From assembly GCA_946800325.1 (NCBI GenBank), contig OX326956.1, positions 16,954,667 to 17,018,666 of the forward strand: 64,000 nt of DNA. The letters are read 5' to 3'. Below are positions 38,661-47,684 of this stretch, piece by piece (position 1 is the stretch's first letter; each line of letters begins with the position of its first letter). The position numbers and the translations under genes are program-made. This DNA comes from Luzula sylvatica (taxonomy: Eukaryota > Streptophyta > Magnoliopsida > Poales > Juncaceae). The notes under the pieces were generated by a model, which saw only the letters and a list, made by a program, of their open reading frames with translations, searched no databases and was not told the DNA's origin.

Positions 38661-39320
38661 TGTATATTTCTTTCACTTTGTTTTCTGTGGTGATGTTTCT
38701 ATAGCAAATGGTAAGGATAATTACTGTTTAGCATTTCTTCAATTGATTGGCATATTTAAAGTTCACTGAATTCTTTGATGATTTGGTATAAGAACATAAT
38801 ATTAAAGTTGAATAAAATATGATTATGTGATATTAAAATTTACAAAATGCGATGTTATAGTGAAAGGGTATCAACGGTTCTGATCTGGTTCGGATAGTGG
38901 TCATACCAGATCCATATCCATATTATATTTCGGATACGAAATTATTTAGATCCGGATAGTAAACGGATACGGATACGATTTTTTTGGATATTAAAACGAA
39001 TAATATGTTATGATAACATAACTTATATTTTAACTATAAATAAATAAAATTTTGTGACATGAACAATATATATGATTATATTTAAACGTCATTTTATGAT
39101 TGTGATTTTAAATCACTCACAAATTTGTATCTAGTATAGACAAAAAAAAATGCTAAAAATAATTTTTATCTTGTTTGGATAGTGTTTCGGTAAAAATATA
39201 ATATTATTTTCTTCCTCGAAAAATTGTTAGTACATTATATGTAGATTCAGAAATGAAGATAGTCACATACACGAAACCCCAGGCCCTCATCCGGATTTTC
39301 AATTTTGTATCTAAAATATA
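38661..39320. other. Intergenic; short 'GGATACGG'-type repeat fragment
   Basis: 38,868-38,985 carries GGTTCGGATAGT / GATCCGGATAG / ACGGATACGGATACG motifs related to the hAT-family ends at 39,329 and 63,331, probably an eroded fragment. The rest is AT-rich with no gene. Confidence 0.45.
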
Positions 39321-39328
39321 AGTGGGAC
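39321..39328 (+). repeat. hAT target-site duplication, left (AGTGGGAC)
   Basis: Exact 8-bp match to 40,690-40,697; 8 bp is the hAT superfamily signature. Confidence 0.9.
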
Positions 39329-40689
39329 TAGGGATGTCAACATGACGGATCGGGTTCGGATAAGGTTCTTCCATATCCAAATTCGAATTTTCGAGTATTA
39401 TTCGAACCCGAACTCAAAATACTCGCGGGTACAAAATCAAATCCGAATCCGAATCCGCGGATAACGGGCATACCCGAATCCGAATCACCAAAAAAAATCT
39501 AATTATTATATAAATATGTAAAATAATTGATAATTTTAAAGACATAAAACAAACAAATAGGAATTTTTTTTAAAAAACCCTATCTTTTTTGGATATTGCA
39601 AAAAACCCCTATCTTTTTTGAAAACTCTAAAAAAAAAATTTTACCAAATTTTTATTTTCAAATACCCTCATATTGGGGTTAAATCTAACCATTGATTGTG
39701 TTACAAAAAAATTGACCAAAATACTTTTTTATATGTAGTAATTATAAAAATATATATTTGTTATTTTTTATTAATTTTAATAAAATTCATAAATATTTTT
39801 TAATATGTAGTTCTTTCAAAAAAATCAACTTATTACGTGTTGTGTTTATATAATTTTAGTATTTTATTTATTAATGAAAAACAATATTAAAAAAATAATT
39901 GCAAATATTAAAAAAATAAAATATCATGAAACTTTAAAAAAAATACGCAAAAGGAGATTGAAAATAAAAAAACTAAATGTTTAAACAGATTTTTTCTATC
40001 AATATATTTTCAAGGTGTTTATATATTGTTGTTTATTTTACTATTATATGATGTTAGTTTTTCATAAATAATAAATAAAATATTAAAATTATATAAATAC
40101 AAATGTAATAATTTGATTTATTTTTTAATCACTACATGCTAAAAGATATTTCCGAATTTTCTTAAAATTAACAAAAATATAACAAAAATATTTTTGTAAT
40201 TACTACATATGAAAATAGAAGGATATTTTGGTCAAAAAAAAATTAAACACCATCAATTGTTAGTTTTAATCCCTATAGGAGGGTATTTGAAAATAAAAAT
40301 TTGGTAGAGTAGGTTTTTTAGAGTTTCCAAAAAAATAGTGAGATTTTTTTAATATCCAAAAAAATAGAGGTTTTTTTTTTAAATTGCCCAACAAAATATA
40401 CAAATACATTGCAAATCCAAATAGTACAAATAATTAATCAATAAAACATCCAAAATGTTCAAATTATTGAGTATTTTCGAATATTTTCGGGTTCGGGTTC
40501 GGATCGGGTAATTTTCAGGTAATGGGTATACCGGCGGGTAAAAATTTACCTTCGTATCCGATCCGAATCCGGAACGGATATTTTTTTCGGGTATTATCCC
40601 ACCCGCGAATATTTTTCGGATATTATCCGTCCCGTTCGGGTCGAATACCCGCGGACTCGGATTTTATCCGACCCATTGACGTTCCTTTA
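39329..40689. mobile_element. Non-autonomous hAT-type element (1,361 bp, includes nested MITE)
   Basis: Starts TAGGGATGTCAACATGACGG and ends (reverse complement) TAAAGGAACGTCAATGGG, with an exact 8-bp duplication AGTGGGAC. The subterminal regions are dense in variants of CCGAATCC, CGGATATT and CGGGTTCGGAT, arranged as complementary repeats on the two arms, which is a common layout for hAT transposase binding regions. No coding frame. The middle is displaced by the MITE at 39,560-40,389, so the original element was about 530 bp. A second family member begins at 63,331. Confidence 0.85.
39560..40389. mobile_element. MITE with long TIRs nested in the hAT element (830 bp)
   Basis: Inverted arms of over 200 bp: left AACCCTATCTTTTTTGGATA, mirrored at the right end by TATCCAAAAAAATAGAGGTT. 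Left flank AAACAAATA (39,551-39,559) and right flank AACAAAATA (40,390-40,398) form an imperfect 9-bp duplication. The hAT copy at 63.3 kb reads through the corresponding site without it (ATATTGCTTGTTTTACG), giving an approximate empty site. Non-coding. Confidence 0.75.
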
Positions 40690-40697
40690 AGTGGGAC

Positions 40698-41292
40698 CCA
40701 CCTATATAACTTATTTTTTTAATACATCGTGGTTTTGTTTTTAATACTTCGTGGTGCTGATGGATTGATTATGTGATTCTTGTGTTTTTGTATAAAATTA
40801 GCTTGGAAAAAAAAAAACTCACCAAATTGATTAGATTTTCTTGGGAAAGTGAAAATGTTTTTATTCACTTCCGCTTTTATCTTCATGCCTGCCTTCTCTC
40901 TCTCTCTCTTCTCTCTCTCTCTCTGTTCTACTTGCTGGCCACAGTCACCCTCTCTCACAGCCGTCTGACGAGCCTTGCTTCGAAAATCCAACCCTAACTC
41001 ATTCTAGATTGCATGTAAGGTTCTTTCTCCTTGTTAGTTATTTTCACGAATATAAATTATTTTCTTTGAATTTGTTTGGTTTTCTTCAATTTACTGATCT
41101 TCGTTTTCATTCTACTTGTGTTTAGTTTTCTTTCATTCTTCCTTCCAGTTGTTTGCCAGGTTTAATCACAATTCAAAATTAGTAATAAGTGTTAATTTCA
41201 AATTTGGTATATATTGAAAATTGTAAATTTTCCAGAGAGAATTATATATGCATAATTTAATTTCTGATATCTCATTATTTCAATTTCAATAG
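40698..41292 (+). promoter_or_regulatory. Promoter, leader and first intron of an interrupted small gene
   Basis: A CT tract (40,895-40,925) in a leader-like stretch ends at a splice donor GCAT-GTAAGG (41,015), and a matching acceptor TTTCAATTTCAATAG ends at 41,292. This looks like a plant 5' UTR exon plus leader intron preceding the ATG at 41,319. Confidence 0.5.
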
Positions 41293-41428
41293 AAAAATTG
41301 ATACATTGACATACGTGAATGGAAGAAGAGAAACTAACTATTGATTGGGCATCACACAATCAAAATGATCAAAATGGTATTTTTTTCTGACATGCTAATT
41401 TGTGTTGAATGTTTGTAGGTAAGAAGAA
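41293..41428 (+). pseudogene. 5' coding part of a small gene interrupted by MULE-2
   Basis: After a leader-intron acceptor, an ATG at 41,319 opens MEEEKLTIDWASHNQNDQN, ending at a possible donor at 41,377. Only 42 bp later an acceptor-like TTTGTAG (41,418) is followed by GTAAGAAGAA, which is also the MULE-2 target site. With MULE-2 and one target copy ignored, the frame would continue GKKKGSKNRAFWI to a stop at about 46,111. The 42-bp intron is shorter than plant introns normally are; without splicing the frame stops after GIFF. Reading past the stop gives SHKKKLIALLNRF, so a Myb/SANT-like DNA-binding domain is conceivable but not established. The protein is not recognised. Confidence 0.4.
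41420..41428 (+). repeat. MULE-2 target-site duplication, left (TAAGAAGAA)
   Basis: Exact 9-bp match to 46,075-46,083. Confidence 0.95.
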
Positions 41429-41680
41429 GAAAAAAAGTACACTTTTGCCTCCCAAAATTTTTCAAAAAGTGCACTTTGCTCCCCAAAGAAAAATCTGCAC
41501 ATTTTTGCTCCCTAATGTTTCAAAAAATGTTCAACATGCCCCATCCGTTCATTTTCTGTTCAAACCAGGGTTAACTGCTGACGTGGCGTGCTGAGTAGGA
41601 TCAAGGATCGATGACATGGCAAGTGAACCCATTCAATTCAAACCCGACCCAATTAAATCCCAACCCGCTAACCCAAATGG

Positions 41681-41690
41681 TCTCTTAAAA

Positions 41691-41738
<48 letters not shown>

Positions 41739-42154
41739 CCGTTCTTCTCGCCTCAGCTCCCACTTCTCGCCAAACCCCACTTCTCGCCAACCATCGCCAG
41801 CACCCACTTCTCGCCCCAGCCCAAAAGTCGCCTCTATTTTTCGCCCCAGCGCCCTTCTCGCCTCTCGCCTCTCGCCCTTCTCGCCTCTCTGTTTCGCCCC
41901 AAACCCCACTTCTCGCCAAACCCCTTCCTCTCTCCCTCGGTAAAGATTCAAAAAATTATTTCTCTCGCCTCTCTTTTTCAACAGATCTACAAAAATTACA
42001 AACAGGCCCCTGCATAAATTTTGTATTTACAAAAAAAACCCTGTTAATTTACAAAAAATCCCCTGTTAATTTACAAAAATATCCCTGTCTTTATTTACTA
42101 ATTTATTTAATAATTGATCCAATTTATTTGTCAATTTCAAGTTAATTTGGGAAG
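41681..42154 (+). promoter_or_regulatory. CT-rich leader with CACTTCTCGCC repeats (MULE-2 transposase side)
   Basis: A (CT)n run at 41,693-41,733 is followed by repeats of CACTTCTCGCC and CGCCTCTCGCC (41,745-41,935), then repeats of CCCTGTTAATTTACAAAAA (42,005-42,095). The length and composition fit a transcribed leader, with a possible intron before the ATG at 42,155. Overlapping open frames here are repeat artefacts. Confidence 0.6.
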
Positions 42155-44235
42155 ATGAACTCCGAAGAAAGCATAAATTGGATTGTTGAAACGGAACCGC
42201 CTCTCAACATGCGTCCCGATTTGGAAGAATTGGAATGGGTCGAATTGAATGAAGAAAGTGAATTTTCTTATTCGAGCGATGAAAATAGTGATGCAAATAG
42301 TGAAGAAATCCAAGAACCCGAATTTACGGACACAAATTTACCCGATTTTAATATTGGAATGAGGTTTCCCGGTGCTTCGGAGTTTCGAGCGGCCGTTCGG
42401 AAATATGCCGTAGAAAATGTGAAAGAAATTAAACTAGTAAAAAATGAGAGACACAAAGTAAGAGCTCAATGTAAATTACCTAATTGTCCTTGGGTCGTTT
42501 ACGCTTCGATAGATAATAGAACCCAAGAATTTGTGATAAAAACGTTTAATCCCGAACACAAATGTACTCCTACTTTCAAGTGCCAAATGATAACATCTAC
42601 GTTTCTTGCTCGGAAATACGAAGAACGAATTAGGTCGCATCCGGGTTGGAAATCAATAAATATGCAAACGGTAATTAGGCAAGAGATGGGGGGTCAATGT
42701 TACGGTGACCCAATGTAGAAGGGCAAAATTGAAAGCAATGAAAAAATATTTAGGAAGCTACACCGAAGAATATGCAAAAATTTGGGATTATGCACGAGCA
42801 TTGGTTGAGTCCGATCGAGAGAATACAATTAGGGTAAATTCTAGGCGAAACGAAATTGATGAGGTTCCCCGTTTTCAAAGAATGTACATTTGTTTCAGTG
42901 CGTGCAAAAAAGGTTTTTTAACCGGTTGTAGAAAAGTAATCGGTTTAGACGGATGTTTCTCGAAAGGCCCAATAAAGTTTGAGATACTCTCGGCAATTGG
43001 GAGGGACGCTAACAATCAAATGTATCATATTGCTTGGGCGATTGTAAAAGTAGAAAATAAAGAAAATTGGGATTGGTTTCTAGAATTGTTGGCGGAAGAT
43101 TTGGACATGAGGTCGGGTCATGAATGGGTTTTAATTAGCGATCAACAAAAGGCACGTTTATTTCCTTCAAAAATATTTATTTTATTTATTTCAATTGGAA
43201 TAACAATTATATTGTTGTGTAGGGATTACAAGTAGCAATCAAAAAATAAATTACCCGATGTCGAGCATAGAATGTGCGCGCGGCATATTTATGCCAATTG
43301 GAGCAAGAAACATAAAGGTGGAAATTTGAAGAAATTATTTTGGTTGTGTGCATGGTCCTATTCGGTAACCCAATATGAAGAAAATTTAGAGTTTATGCGC
43401 CAAGAATCGGTGGAAGCAACCAATGATCTTTTGCGAACCGACCCGAAGCATTGGTCCCGAGCTTTTTTCAAGAATTGTTGCAAGAGCGACAATGTCGACA
43501 ATAATATATCCGAAATGTTCAACAATTGGATTAAGGATTGTAGGCACAAACCAATAATAACGATGTTACAAGAGATGAGACGCATGGTTATGGTTAAGGA
43601 TTTGTGAAAAATTGAACGTAAACATAAACCGAAATAGGGATTGTCACTTGATTTGGAATGGTCGGGACGGTTACGAGGTGACCGATAAAATAAAGAACGT
43701 AAAAGGGGAAGTTAAAGAATATACGTTTGTCGTAGATTTGAGTCTTCGCAAGTGCTCATGTAGGGTTTGGGATCTTTCGGGCATTCCTTGCTCACATGCC
43801 GTTTGTGCAATTTTTAATAAAGGAGATGAGCCGATGAATTATGTGGCGGATTGTTTCAACAAAGAGATGCATCGAAAAACATATTCCCATGTAATGGCAA
43901 CGGTCTTGGGTAGGCAAGATTGGCCCAAAACGGGCCTTGATCCTCCGAAACCTCCTTTCAAAAGAAACATGCCCGGACGACTAAAAAACATGCTCGTAGA
44001 GAAGGAGGCGTAGTGCCTAAACCGTCGAGTACCACAAAAATGGCTAGGACCGGTCAAATTACAAAGTGTTCAATATGCCACAAATCCGGTCATAACCGAG
44101 CCACTTGCCCAAAGGTAATTATATTTTTCGTTTTGTAAATCAAACTATGTTTCTTGAATTTCAATTTGAATCAAAATGCGTAATTTGTAGGCGTCTCAAA
44201 CCTCGAGAACCCCTTCGTCTGGACTTCAATATTGA
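42155..44235 (+). pseudogene. MuDR/MULE transposase, full-length but frameshifted
   Basis: DDE transposase of the Mutator superfamily, which would bind the TIRs and catalyse cut-and-paste. Domains in order: acidic N-terminus; plant MuDR DNA-binding zinc domain (GMRFPGASEFRAAVRKYA, then CKLPNC...HKC, 42,357-42,575); MULE catalytic domain with first Asp in GLDGCF (codon at 42,948), VGRDANNQMY-type block (AIGRDANNQMY) and second Asp in ISDQQK (43,140); SWIM motif CSCRVWDLSGIPCSH (43,754-43,798); C-terminal CCHC knuckle CSICHKSGHNRATC (44,072-44,113). Introns: a GC-AG intron at 43,152-43,222 and a GT-AG intron at 44,116-44,190, leading to the stop at 44,233-44,235. Four single-base shifts break the frame: one extra G in a G6 run (42,688-42,693), one extra A in an A6 run (43,241-43,246), one extra base at about 43,598 and one missing A at about 43,984-43,989. 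No in-frame substitution stops were found in the domains, so decay is recent or some shifts are assembly errors. Confidence 0.9.
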
Positions 44236-44410
44236 ATTTCAATTTGAATTATGTATGTTTGAATTAGAATTATGTATGTTTGAATTATGTATCTTTGAAT
44301 TAGAATTATGTACGTTTGAATTTGAATTATGTATGTTTGAATTAGAATTATGTATGTTTGAATTACAATTATGTATGTTTGAATTTGAATTATGAATTTG
44401 AATTAGAATT
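44236..44410. repeat. Tandem repeat of GAATTAGAATTATGTATGTTT
   Basis: About eight degenerate copies of a 12-21-bp unit directly after the transposase stop. An apparent periodic peptide in one frame is a by-product. Confidence 0.85.
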
Positions 44411-44610
44411 AGTACATTCTCTGGCTTATGGCGAAAATAGTAGATTAATTTAAACACTCTCTGGCTCTGGCTTATGGCGAAAATAGTACTTTGAAAAAAC
44501 ACTTCAATATTACAAATGTCTAAATACTCTCTGGCTCTGGCTCTGGCTTTGAATTAGAATTAGTACATTAACATACATAATTTAAACACAAAAATTTCCA
44601 ATTAGAATTA
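44411..44610. repeat. CTCTGGCTCTGGCTTATGGC repeats between the two MULE-2 genes
   Basis: Copies of ACTCTCTGGC(TCTGGC)TTATGGCGAAAATAGTA at 44,417, 44,456 and 44,526 (partial). Lies where the two convergent transcripts would end. Confidence 0.75.
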
Positions 44611-44770
44611 CAATTTAAACTCCAAATGTCTAAATGTCTTAAACTTCAATATTACAAACTTCAATTAGAATTACAATTTAAACTCCAAATGTCTAAATGT
44701 CTTGAACTTCAATATTACAAACTTCAATTAGAATTACAATTTAAACTCCAAATGTCTAAATGTCTTAATT
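44611..44770. repeat. 63-bp tandem repeat, ~2.5 copies
   Basis: The word CAATTTAAACTCCAAATGTC starts at 44,611, 44,674 and 44,737, an exact 63-bp period. It overlaps the 3' end of the minus-strand hybrid-binding-domain gene. Confidence 0.9.
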
Positions 44771-44948
44771 TGGGTTGAAAGTTCCTGTGCATGTAGTCGA
44801 ACCAAGCAATCTCGGCTTCTTTCTTCGAAGAATACTTCTTGAATGTCGATCGCGAAAAACCACACACTTGCTCGTTGCAAAGTGCCCAATTTTCATATAT
44901 TCCCGGTCTTTTCCCAACAAAAACGACGTAATACCCTTCTTTGGCCAT
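44724..44948 (-). CDS. Small RNase H1-type hybrid-binding (viroplasmin-like) protein of MULE-2
   Basis: A 74-codon frame starting ATG at 44,948, just after a strong minus-strand acceptor (TTGGTTGTTTAG). Residues 5-55 match the pattern of the RNase H1 N-terminal hybrid-binding domain, also called the caulimovirus viroplasmin domain: YYVVFVGKRPGIYENW, then C-x3-QV-GF, then STFKKYSSKKEAEIAW. Known domains of this kind bind RNA/DNA hybrids or dsRNA. No RNase H catalytic domain follows. The last ~18 codons run into a 63-bp repeat and may not be part of the original protein; the MULE-1 copy instead continues into a linker and a hydrophobic tail. The gene occupies the mudrB position, convergent with the transposase. 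The leader exon would lie in the GA-rich region next to the right TIR. Function in transposition is unknown. Confidence 0.7.
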   Translation of the reverse strand: MAKEGYYVVFVGKRPGIYENWALCNEQVCGFSRSTFKKYSSKKEAEIAWFDYMHRNFQPKLRHLDIWSLNCNSN

Positions 44949-44959
44949 GACCTAAACAA

Positions 44960-45490
44960 CCAAATTAAAATAATTAGTACACCCTAATCAGCCCCTAATC
45001 ACACCCTAATCAGCCCCTAATTACACCCTAATCAGCCCCTAATCACACCCTAATCAGCCCCTAATCACACCCTAATCAGCCCCTAATCACACCCTAATCA
45101 GCCCCTAATGACACCCTAATTACTCCCTAATCAGCCCCTAATCACACCCTAATCAATTTGACTAATTACCCCCAAATCAGCCCTAATCAGCCCCTAATTT
45201 GGATCAATTTGACTAATGACACCCTAATCACCCCCTGAGTTGAATCAATTTGACTAATTGAACCCTAATCAGCCCCTTAATTTGGATCAATTCGACTAAT
45301 TACACCCTAATCAGCCCCTAATTTGGATCAATTCGACTAATTAAATCCTAATCAGCCCCTAATCTGAATCAATTCGACTAATTAAACCCTAATCAGCCCC
45401 TAATCTGAATCAATTCGACTAATTAAACCCTAATCAGCCCCTAATCACACTCAATTTGACTAATTGAAACCTAATCAGCCCTAAACCCTA
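44960..45490 (-). repeat. 22-bp and longer tandem repeats in the leader intron
   Basis: About seven copies of the 22-bp unit GCCCCTAATCACACCCTAATCA (first two at 44,991 and 45,013) run to about 45,150. They are followed by about seven longer units combining CCCCTAAT-TTGGATCAATT-GACTAATTA-ACCCTAATCA to about 45,470. On the minus strand this lies between a donor-like ACAG-GTTAAT (about 45,550) and the acceptor before the ATG at 44,948, so it is probably intronic. Confidence 0.8.
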
Positions 45491-45822
45491 AACACTTAAC
45501 GACAGAAGTGAATTAACCTAAACGAAGGAACCGAGAGAAGGGAATTAACCTGTTGAAGGCGAAGATCTGTTGAGCGAGAAGGCGACGGAGAAAGAGAGCG
45601 CGACGGAGAAAGAGATCTGTTGAGCGAGAAGATCTCTTGAGCCCAGCCCTAAACCCTAAACACTTTGGAGGCGAGAAGATCTGAAGAGAGGCGACGGAGC
45701 GAGAAGATCTGAAGAGAGGCGACGGAGCGAGAAGAGCTGTGAGAGAGCGCGACGGAGAAAGAGAAAGGGAGAGAAAGAGAGAGAGCGCGAAGGAGAGAGG
45801 GGAGAGCTGCTATATTGGTTAT
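45491..45822 (-). promoter_or_regulatory. GA-rich leader with GAGAAGATCTGAAGAGAGGC repeats (right end of MULE-2)
   Basis: Repeats of GCGAGAAGATCTGAAGAGAG and CGACGGAGAAAGAGA fill 45,555-45,800. On the minus strand they form a CT-rich leader that mirrors the leader at the left end in composition but not in sequence. Two telo-box-like AAACCCTAAAC strings occur (about 45,484 and 45,652). Confidence 0.6.
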
Positions 45823-46074
45823 TTGGGTTATCGGGTCGGGTTGGGATTTAATTGGGTCGGGTTTGAATTGAATGGGTTCACTTGCCATGTCATCAATCCT
45901 TGATCCTACTCAGCACGTCACGTCAGCAGTTAACCCAGGTTTTAACAGAAAATGGACGGAGGGGGCATGTTGAACATTTTTTGAAACATTGGGGGACAAA
46001 AAGGTGCAGATTTTTCTTTGGGGGGCAAAGTGCACTTTTTGGAAAACTTTGGGGGGCAAAAGTGTACTTTTTTC

Positions 46075-46083
46075 TAAGAAGAA
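46075..46083 (+). repeat. MULE-2 target-site duplication, right (TAAGAAGAA)
   Basis: Exact copy of 41,420-41,428. Confidence 0.95.
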
Positions 46084-46314
46084 AGGTTCTAAAAATCGAG
46101 CATTTTGGATTTAATCACACAAAAAAAAATTGATTGCGTTGTTGAATAGATTCAATAATCCACATCATCGTAGTAATATTGGATGAAAACAAATGGTATG
46201 GACCGAAATGACCACACTTTTTAATGTCAAATTTTCCCTCGCAAACTATAGTTGAAAACAACTAATAGAACAAGAACATAACCTCAAAAAAGCTTAAAAA
46301 GCTTATAATGATGG
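46084..46314 (+). pseudogene. Downstream part of the small gene split by MULE-2
   Basis: Continues the split frame as GSKNRAFWI to TAA (about 46,111). The same frame beyond the stop remains open for about 27 codons (SHKKKLIALLNRF...). No longer gene is seen to 46,314. Confidence 0.35.
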
Positions 46315-46324
46315 CAAATAAAAT

Positions 46325-46445
46325 ATAAAAAACGAGTAAACGGAGAAGGTTCGGTGATCCTCCATCCATTGATGCCAATGTGATTCGAACTCATACCTCT
46401 CACAATATATGTTTTTTTGTGTCAGCCCCAAGTTCATTGGCATGA
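46325..46445 (-). mobile_element. tRNA-derived SINE (minus strand, 121 bp)
   Basis: Read on the minus strand it contains a B-box-like GAGTTCGAATC and ends CTTCTCCGTTTACTCGTTTTTTATA. It shares these parts with the SINE at 53,293-53,430 (GGATTCGAATTTCATTGGC...CCTTTTCCATTTACTCTTTC). The 10-bp direct repeat CAAATAAAAT flanks it (46,315-46,324 and 46,446-46,455). The 5' part is shorter than in the other copy. Confidence 0.75.
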
Positions 46446-46454
46446 CAAATAAAA

Positions 46455-46692
46455 TGGAGAGTTCTATCATACACCTTTTTAAAAGAGTATTTTTGGTATT
46501 TTGAAGAGTGTATCATAAATTTTATTTTTTATGGATATTCGTTATTTCATGAACAATTCAAATTTTCTATTTAGCCTATCATTTATTGATAAATATATTT
46601 GATTTACCTTAAATACTCATTAATTAATAATTACTCAAAATACCCTTGAAAAAGAGTGTATCATAAGCAAAAGAGTGTATGATAGAACTCCC
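46455..46692. mobile_element. 240-bp Mutator-type MITE, copy A
   Basis: Inverted ends GGAGAGTTCTATCATACACC / GGGAGTTCTATCATACACTC, flanked by an exact 9-bp duplication CAAATAAAA (46,446-46,454 and 46,693-46,701). It inserted into the target-site duplication of the adjacent SINE, so it is younger than that SINE. Non-coding. Confidence 0.9.
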
Positions 46693-46701
46693 CAAATAAA
46701 A

Positions 46702-47301
46702 TATTATTGACGCAACAACTCGGTAAACCCCCACGGCCACTCCCATTATCTGATTCACCGGATCCAAACTACTTCTCTCTCCATTGTGACGGTTCTTGCA
46801 AAGAAAACCGGGGGGTGGGGGTACATTACACATAAGAATTCATTACTAGTTTCATATGAATCCAGTTTTGAAATCGATGAAAACCCGACTCTTATGAAAA
46901 TTACAGTCATTCATAAAGCTATGACAAAAGCCATTACAATAGGAACGGAGAAATGATTTTCTTCTCAGACTCGTCAGATATAACATCCAATTTAAATGAC
47001 CCAAATCTGCCTATACCAGCAGTCTGGAAAATCGCGAATTTCGTTTGGGAAGTTTTGGATCTAGGCCATCTCCACCCCTCTCTCTCTTTTTTTCAATTTG
47101 TTTCCTGAAACCTAAACTTTGAAGCTGATTAGTTAGCTAAACATGCTAGTTGCATTCTGTAATTGTGGAGATTTTTGCTCCATCATTTACAGTTCTTCTT
47201 TCTTAGTTTTGAATCAGGGCTTCAATTCCCTCATGTGGTACACGTTTAGCTTACTATTCTGGTTCCATATTTTTTTAATTTTAAATTTTTTTTTTTTTTT
47301 T
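46702..47301. other. Intergenic DNA with leader-like composition, no gene called
   Basis: The segment 46,730-46,830 is GC-richer than its surroundings and may be an old gene fragment. 47,060-47,130 is CT-rich and leader-like. No open frame with recognisable protein. Confidence 0.4.
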
Positions 47302-47684
47302 GCAGAATTTCATGTGTGCCCCTACAAAATCATACAATTTCACGTATATCTCTACAAAACGTGAAATATCATGAATATCCCTACAAAACTACTAAAATTT
47401 TATGAATGTCCTTTTTGCTAAATTTCAGTTAACTATCCTATCAGATTACTGCTAATTTGTATCTTTTCGATTTTTCGGACATAAATTGTATTTCTTATTT
47501 AGATAGGGGTAAAATCGGAAAAGCAAAATTCAGCGATAATTTTAACGGATAGTTAACAAAAATCTAATAAAAAGGACATCCATGAAACTATAATAATTTT
47601 GTAGGAGTATTCATGATATTTCACGTTTTGCAGGGGTATACGTGAAATTGTGGAATTTTGTAGGAATACATATGAAATTTTGCC
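47302..47684. mobile_element. MITE with ~170-bp TIRs (383 bp)
   Basis: The left end GCAGAATTTCATGTGTGCCC mirrors the right end (reverse complement GGCAAAATTTCATATGTATT). Further paired blocks include TTTCACGTATATCTCTACAAAACGTGAAATATCATGA against its complement near 47,620-47,660. Flanked by T-rich runs, so the target duplication cannot be delimited. Non-coding. Confidence 0.75.

Larger units (their letters stand above)
41429..46074 (+). mobile_element. MULE-2, Mutator-like element with two convergent genes (4,646 bp)
   Basis: Bounded by ~252-bp terminal inverted repeats (41,429-41,680 and 45,823-46,074; ends GAAAAAAAGTACACTTTTGCC on the left) and an exact 9-bp duplication. The rightward gene is a full-length but frameshifted MuDR/MULE transposase (42,155-44,235). 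The leftward gene is a small hybrid-binding-domain protein (44,948-44,724). Each is preceded by a pyrimidine-rich leader next to its TIR, so transcription probably starts in or beside the TIRs, as in MuDR. Short tandem repeats separate the genes. TIRs contain about four degenerate ~30-bp units with a (T)GCCCCC core and differ in sequence from those of MULE-1, so the two elements belong to related but separate families. Confidence 0.95.

Noticed and set aside
41616..42145. Frames of 83-136 codons on both strands in the MULE-2 leader
   Set aside because: They are translations of (CT)n and CACTTCTCGCC repeats.
44105..44395. 96-codon frame with a periodic ELCMFEL-like peptide
   Set aside because: It crosses the last transposase intron and then reads a short tandem DNA repeat.
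44724..44948. Integrated caulimovirus sequence
   Set aside because: Only the small hybrid-binding domain is present, inside MULE TIRs and beside a transposase; no viral movement, coat or polymerase sequence is seen nearby.
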